Origin: Bacteroidota bacterium
GTDB lineage: Bacteria > Bacteroidota > Bacteroidia > Flavobacteriales_D > JABDKJ01
Direction of reading: 5' to 3'
NCBI GenBank assembly: GCA_027621335.1
Contig: JAQCAN010000023.1
Span: 1-17,014, forward strand
Length of the DNA: 17,014 bases
The notes under the pieces were generated by a model. That model was not told where the DNA came from, made no database searches, and saw nothing but the letters and a program-made list of their open reading frames with translations. This document shows, one piece after another, positions 13,830 to 17,014 of the stretch. Position 1 is the first letter of the stretch; each line of letters opens with the position of its first letter. Made by a program: the position numbers and the translations under genes.

Positions 13830-16661
13830 CTATTCGACCACCACTTTGAACACAGAGGAACCTTCGTCAGTTGTCACCTGCATCATATACAATCCTGAGC
13901 TGAAAGAGCTCAAGTCGATACGGAGTTGGTCACGAGTTACACTTGATTCAGTGTATGCAACCTTTCCCTGATAGTCCATCAATTGGATGGATCGGATGGT
14001 CTTGAGAGCACCAAAATCGACCAAAAGGAAATCATTGGTTGGGTTAGGTGAGAGGGTGACATTCTCTGATATCAGATTCTCAATTCCAACTGAAACAAGC
14101 CCAATGCATTCTGAAGTAGCCGTGCAGCCATTCTGAGTGATCATCACAGCATACTCTCCGCTATCGTCCGGAGAGAATGTCTGTTCTGTCGCACCGGATA
14201 TCTCAGACTCATCGCTGCAATCTATCCATTGGTAGCTCACACCTTCATTGGTGTTATCTGCGATAAGGATCGTGTTATCGACATCGATAGTCACTACCAC
14301 AGGAGGCACATCAAAAGCCGCGACCTGATCCGTGCGACTTGAGGAACTTCCCTGACTCGCGCTATAGCCTAGACCCCTGTTCGCAAAGACCTCCCAGATG
14401 AGACACTGATGTGCACCGCCATAGTTCAATACATCAGCTGCTAGAATGGCATCTCGCCCATCTACAAAGCCAGGACTGCAGGGCTGTAGTTTCAATCCAT
14501 CGATCACCAATTGCATGGCGATGTTATTTCCCCCTGTGCCATTGTACATATCTGGGTCATAACCGTAGATGTCAATCAGCGCCCAATTGAGGTCCCAAAG
14601 CATGGTGGACCAGATGAAACCGATACCGTGCGGTTGGGAGATGGAATTCACATTATTGGTGGCTGCGTAGGTGAAGTTGTTTATGGTAGGACTTGTGCTG
14701 TATGGAGCAGGTCGAATACCGGTTCCACTATTGGGCTGACCAACAACATAGGTTCCTATGCCACGCGGGTCTCCTGGCTGATCATCCTCTTGCATCGTCA
14801 GCATGATTCCGAACCAATCCGACCAACCTTCGCCCATTTGCTCATCATTGAACAAGCAGCCGGAGTTGTTCGCACCGCCTGTCAGTCGAATCGAAATCCC
14901 ATGGCCATATTCATGTGCTATGATAACGTTGTCAAAGGAACTATCGAAGGCAACCAATCCTGCGGCTCCGTTGATAAGCGTGCCATTGACCAGGTCGCCA
15001 TTCTCAAGGGCATCCACAATGGCTTGCCCTTGTTCTGAGGACAGCATGATGGAGGGTATGGTCACGCTGCCGCCAACCGCTCCGGCTCCCATGGTGACGG
15101 GAGCTCCTGCAGCATTGTTGACGATGATAACCGCCAAGGCACCTTCATTCTCAGCGGCCAGCACCTTGAATCCAAATTCACAGGTGCCTCTTCTGATAAC
15201 AGCGATCTTGCCTTCAATTTCATCCCCATTGGCAATGCTCTCACACGCATCATAGGGGTCTCCACCTGATTCATCGGTCACGAGAACCAGATCGGCAGTG
15301 ATAGGATCAATTGGAATACCTGGGCCGAAACCTGCTTGACTATTGACGTATTCGATGTCTAGAGCCTCATCTGACGGAGGCGCATTGACAGTGAAATTGT
15401 TGGCCGTCTCGTCAGTCCACAGGTACATCTGCATTCTTGGATTCTGTCCATCCTCGGGGGTAGAGAAATTAGCGTTGCTCAGACCTGAACCATCTTGGGC
15501 TTCGGCTCTCACATAGTCATTCTCAAAGCCTCCCGTACCTGTATAGTTCTCTTCCTGGAAGTTGCCGCTGGCTTCATCAAAGCCATAGCGATACCATACA
15601 TCATGCATGATATTGTTCATGTAGAACAGATTGGTGGTGGCCGCGTCAAGATTTTCAAGCGCAGGAACCTCACCGTCATAGGGGTAGTCGAAGTTCAAAG
15701 AAATGCCGCCATCAGGCGCTTGCCCCGGAGTGTTACTGTCCTGAATGTCCTCATAGGCATGCACATTGTTCCCTCTGGTAATGGTGTACTCATCACCCGG
15801 AACGCCATCTGTGTCGTGCCATCCGAAGGGAGAAGCGATAGGATCCTCAGGATTGATGACCAAGGACCTTGGTCCGTGTGCCGGACTTTCTACTGGAAGG
15901 GCAAAAACGTTATAGGCCCCTGATATCGGTAAACTACCAAGTTCTTCAGAGAATGTTGGATTCCCAACTCTATCATGGCTCGATGACGTCTGATGCTCCG
16001 TATGTCCGCATGTCTCGAAGTCACAGTGGGTGGTCCAATTTTGCCTGCTGAGGATTTCACCTGTCTCAGCATCCACCCTAAGGCTCCACCAGTTCTGGGC
16101 ATCCAAGGTGTTTATGCTCAAGTCCCAAGCAAGCCTCACTTCGCCCATTTCTGTTTGCTCATAGACCAATCTCACTGGTATGTCTTCCAACGAGATGCCT
16201 GCTTTGTCGAAGATGAATTCAGTGGAACTGATCGGATTCAAGACCTTCAAAGTTGAGGTCAATTCGAGGCCCAGTTGTTCCGCGGCACTTTTGATAGCGC
16301 TCTGAGGACTGAGAGCAGGAGAGGAGATGTTCGATTTTTGGGCTGCGCCTTTCACCATTCGGTCCCCCATGCTGAAGACCTGACCATCGAGGAGATTGAA
16401 ATTGGCCGTCCCATTGACAATCTCTATTCCATTGATGGTCTGATTGATATAGACGTGGGTGATGTGTGTACCATAGGAGTAATATTCCTTGTCGATGATC
16501 CAGTTGGAGACATCTGAGGAAGTCAATTCCAACTCCGTTTGATTTTGATCCAGGTAGTCTTGGATGATGGTCCTTGAGTCTTGAGCAATAAGCGCAGAAG
16601 CGCAAAGAAGAGCGATCACGAAGGAAGAGCTCTTTTGGAAAAATGTCGGTTGAATGGCCAT
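13830..16661 (-). CDS. Secreted M36 (fungalysin-type) zinc metalloprotease with PA insert and type IX sorting domain
   Basis: A 943-residue extracellular protease. The order is: signal peptide (~1-26, ending ALIAQ), FTP/PepSY-type propeptide (~27-210), M36 catalytic domain in two parts (~300-440 and ~570-770), a PA domain inserted between them (~440-565, with CEFGFKVLAAENEGA and IPSIMLSSEQG), an Ig/PKD-like domain (~780-862, SYQWIDC and SGEYAVMITQNGC) and a type IX sorting domain (865-943, opening LSPNPTNDF). The zinc site is HEYGH (His583, Glu584, His587), with Glu611 in GEGWSDW as the third ligand, so it should be active. Insertion of a PA domain is common in bacterial M36 enzymes and may gate substrate. 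It likely degrades extracellular protein for nutrition. It runs alone on the minus strand between two damaged genes; no clear -7 box was found in its 177-bp upstream gap. Confidence 0.93.
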   Translation of the reverse strand: MAIQPTFFQKSSSFVIALLCASALIAQDSRTIIQDYLDQNQTELELTSSDVSNWIIDKEYYSYGTHITHVYINQTINGIEIVNGTANFNLLDGQVFSMGDRMVKGAAQKSNISSPALSPQSAIKSAAEQLGLELTSTLKVLNPISSTEFIFDKAGISLEDIPVRLVYEQTEMGEVRLAWDLSINTLDAQNWWSLRVDAETGEILSRQNWTTHCDFETCGHTEHQTSSSHDRVGNPTFSEELGSLPISGAYNVFALPVESPAHGPRSLVINPEDPIASPFGWHDTDGVPGDEYTITRGNNVHAYEDIQDSNTPGQAPDGGISLNFDYPYDGEVPALENLDAATTNLFYMNNIMHDVWYRYGFDEASGNFQEENYTGTGGFENDYVRAEAQDGSGLSNANFSTPEDGQNPRMQMYLWTDETANNFTVNAPPSDEALDIEYVNSQAGFGPGIPIDPITADLVLVTDESGGDPYDACESIANGDEIEGKIAVIRRGTCEFGFKVLAAENEGALAVIIVNNAAGAPVTMGAGAVGGSVTIPSIMLSSEQGQAIVDALENGDLVNGTLINGAAGLVAFDSSFDNVIIAHEYGHGISIRLTGGANNSGCLFNDEQMGEGWSDWFGIMLTMQEDDQPGDPRGIGTYVVGQPNSGTGIRPAPYSTSPTINNFTYAATNNVNSISQPHGIGFIWSTMLWDLNWALIDIYGYDPDMYNGTGGNNIAMQLVIDGLKLQPCSPGFVDGRDAILAADVLNYGGAHQCLIWEVFANRGLGYSASQGSSSSRTDQVAAFDVPPVVVTIDVDNTILIADNTNEGVSYQWIDCSDESEISGATEQTFSPDDSGEYAVMITQNGCTATSECIGLVSVGIENLISENVTLSPNPTNDFLLVDFGALKTIRSIQLMDYQGKVAYTESSVTRDQLRIDLSSFSSGLYMMQVTTDEGSSVFKVVVE

Positions 16662-16783
16662 GATACTTGAAAGGAATTTATTTGAATGAGCGATAATAGG
16701 CTTTCTAATGGGGTAATAGGGATTATCAAGCCAGGTAGATATAGGAAACCTAAGGCATCAGCTGGTTGGAACTGAGCTATTGG

Positions 16784-16796
16784 CTTAAGTTTTAAG
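16784..16796. repeat. Small AT-rich hairpin upstream of the M36 gene
   Basis: CTTAA and TTAAG form a 5-bp stem around GTT. It lies between the S66 gene remnant and the M36 gene, just downstream (minus strand) of a stronger hairpin. Too weak to call as a terminator on its own. Confidence 0.2.
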
Positions 16797-16804
16797 ACCA
16801 CGAC

Positions 16805-16822
16805 TGAAGCGCAAAAGCTTCA
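16805..16822 (-). terminator. Hairpin downstream of the S66 gene
   Basis: TGAAGC and GCTTCA form a perfect 6-bp stem around a 6-base loop, 17 bases past the S66 stop on the minus strand. Position fits a transcript end for that gene and would separate it from the M36 gene. There is no U-tract directly after it, so intrinsic termination is uncertain. Confidence 0.35.
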
Positions 16823-16838
16823 CGTGTTAGGGTGGCCT

Positions 16839-17014
16839 CTAAGAGGTCAGACGTGATAGGGCCTGGTCAACCTTCAATTGATGCACGGCTCCCAACACCA
16901 TCGGCCTATTCTCACGGATATGCCCGACAGGAGCGCCCACCATCACAGGAATACCGAGCTCTTTGACATAACCGAGGATGATCTCCTAAGCACTCATACC
17001 GAAGGGGTCATCCT
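16839..17014 (-). pseudogene. LD-carboxypeptidase (S66 family) 3' end with in-frame stop
   Basis: The minus-strand frame entering from the window edge reads DDPFGMSA, a TAG (16986-16988), then EIILGYVKELGIPVMVGAPV and GHIRENRPMVLGAVHQLKV, and ends at a TAG at 16839. The PVGH...N...LG pattern is the C-terminal signature of S66 serine peptidases (LdcA, murein tetrapeptide LD-carboxypeptidase; related MccF), whose catalytic His is in this GH motif. Homology-like sequence continues on both sides of the first TAG without a shift, so a single-base nonsense change (for example GAG or AAG to TAG) is the simplest reading. Most of the gene, including the Ser nucleophile, lies outside the window. A sequencing error near the contig edge cannot be excluded. 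Confidence 0.65.

Noticed and set aside
14511..15255. Plus-strand frames of 150-175 codons opposite the M36 gene
   Set aside because: They are antisense to a well-supported protease with an intact zinc site and show no recognisable domain.

Overview
The window looks like chromosome from a member of the Bacteroidota, most likely the order Flavobacteriales. The evidence is two proteins with C-terminal type IX secretion (Por) sorting domains, Bacteroidota-specific families (DUF4175, DUF3098, a YbeY with the HGxxHLxGYxDK active site), promoter-like TAnnTTTG boxes and no consistent Shine-Dalgarno sequences. Base composition looks balanced by eye. No rRNA, tRNA, CRISPR array, insertion sequence or phage gene was seen.

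Layout. (1) 1-1562, plus strand: the C-terminal 519 codons of a secreted CotH-kinase / lamin-tail protein, cut by the window edge. (2) 1563-2285, minus strand: an RDD membrane protein whose stop codon abuts the CotH stop. (3) 2327-3256, plus: an NAD-dependent D-2-hydroxyacid dehydrogenase, divergent from the RDD gene across a 41-bp region that appears to hold two overlapping promoters inside an inverted repeat. (4) 3432-7651, plus: a tightly packed set encoding a very large DUF4175 coiled-coil membrane protein, an RsbW/SpoIIAB-type ATPase and the rRNA-maturation RNase YbeY. (5) 7744-10390, plus: ftsX, a DUF3098 gene, uppP and truB, with 4- to 7-bp gaps and a 4-bp uppP/truB overlap, preceded by its own promoter-like box. 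(6) 10466-13444, plus: queA, rlmN and a predicted outer-membrane beta-barrel protein, again behind a promoter-like box. (7) 13454-17014, minus: a CBM48-like remnant, a 943-residue secreted M36 (fungalysin-type) metalloprotease, and the 3' end of an LD-carboxypeptidase (S66) gene with an in-frame stop.

How the genes fit together. The central block from about 3.4 to 12.6 kb is housekeeping: cell envelope and division (FtsX, UppP, possibly DUF4175), ribosome maturation (YbeY), and tRNA or rRNA modification (TruB, QueA, RlmN). The flanks are accessory: type IX-secreted surface or extracellular proteins and two damaged genes around the protease. I found no convincing undescribed defence or mobile system. 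The points most worth a second look are the divergent promoter palindrome, the decay around the M36 gene, the DUF4175-ATPase pair and the conserved barrel protein of unknown role.
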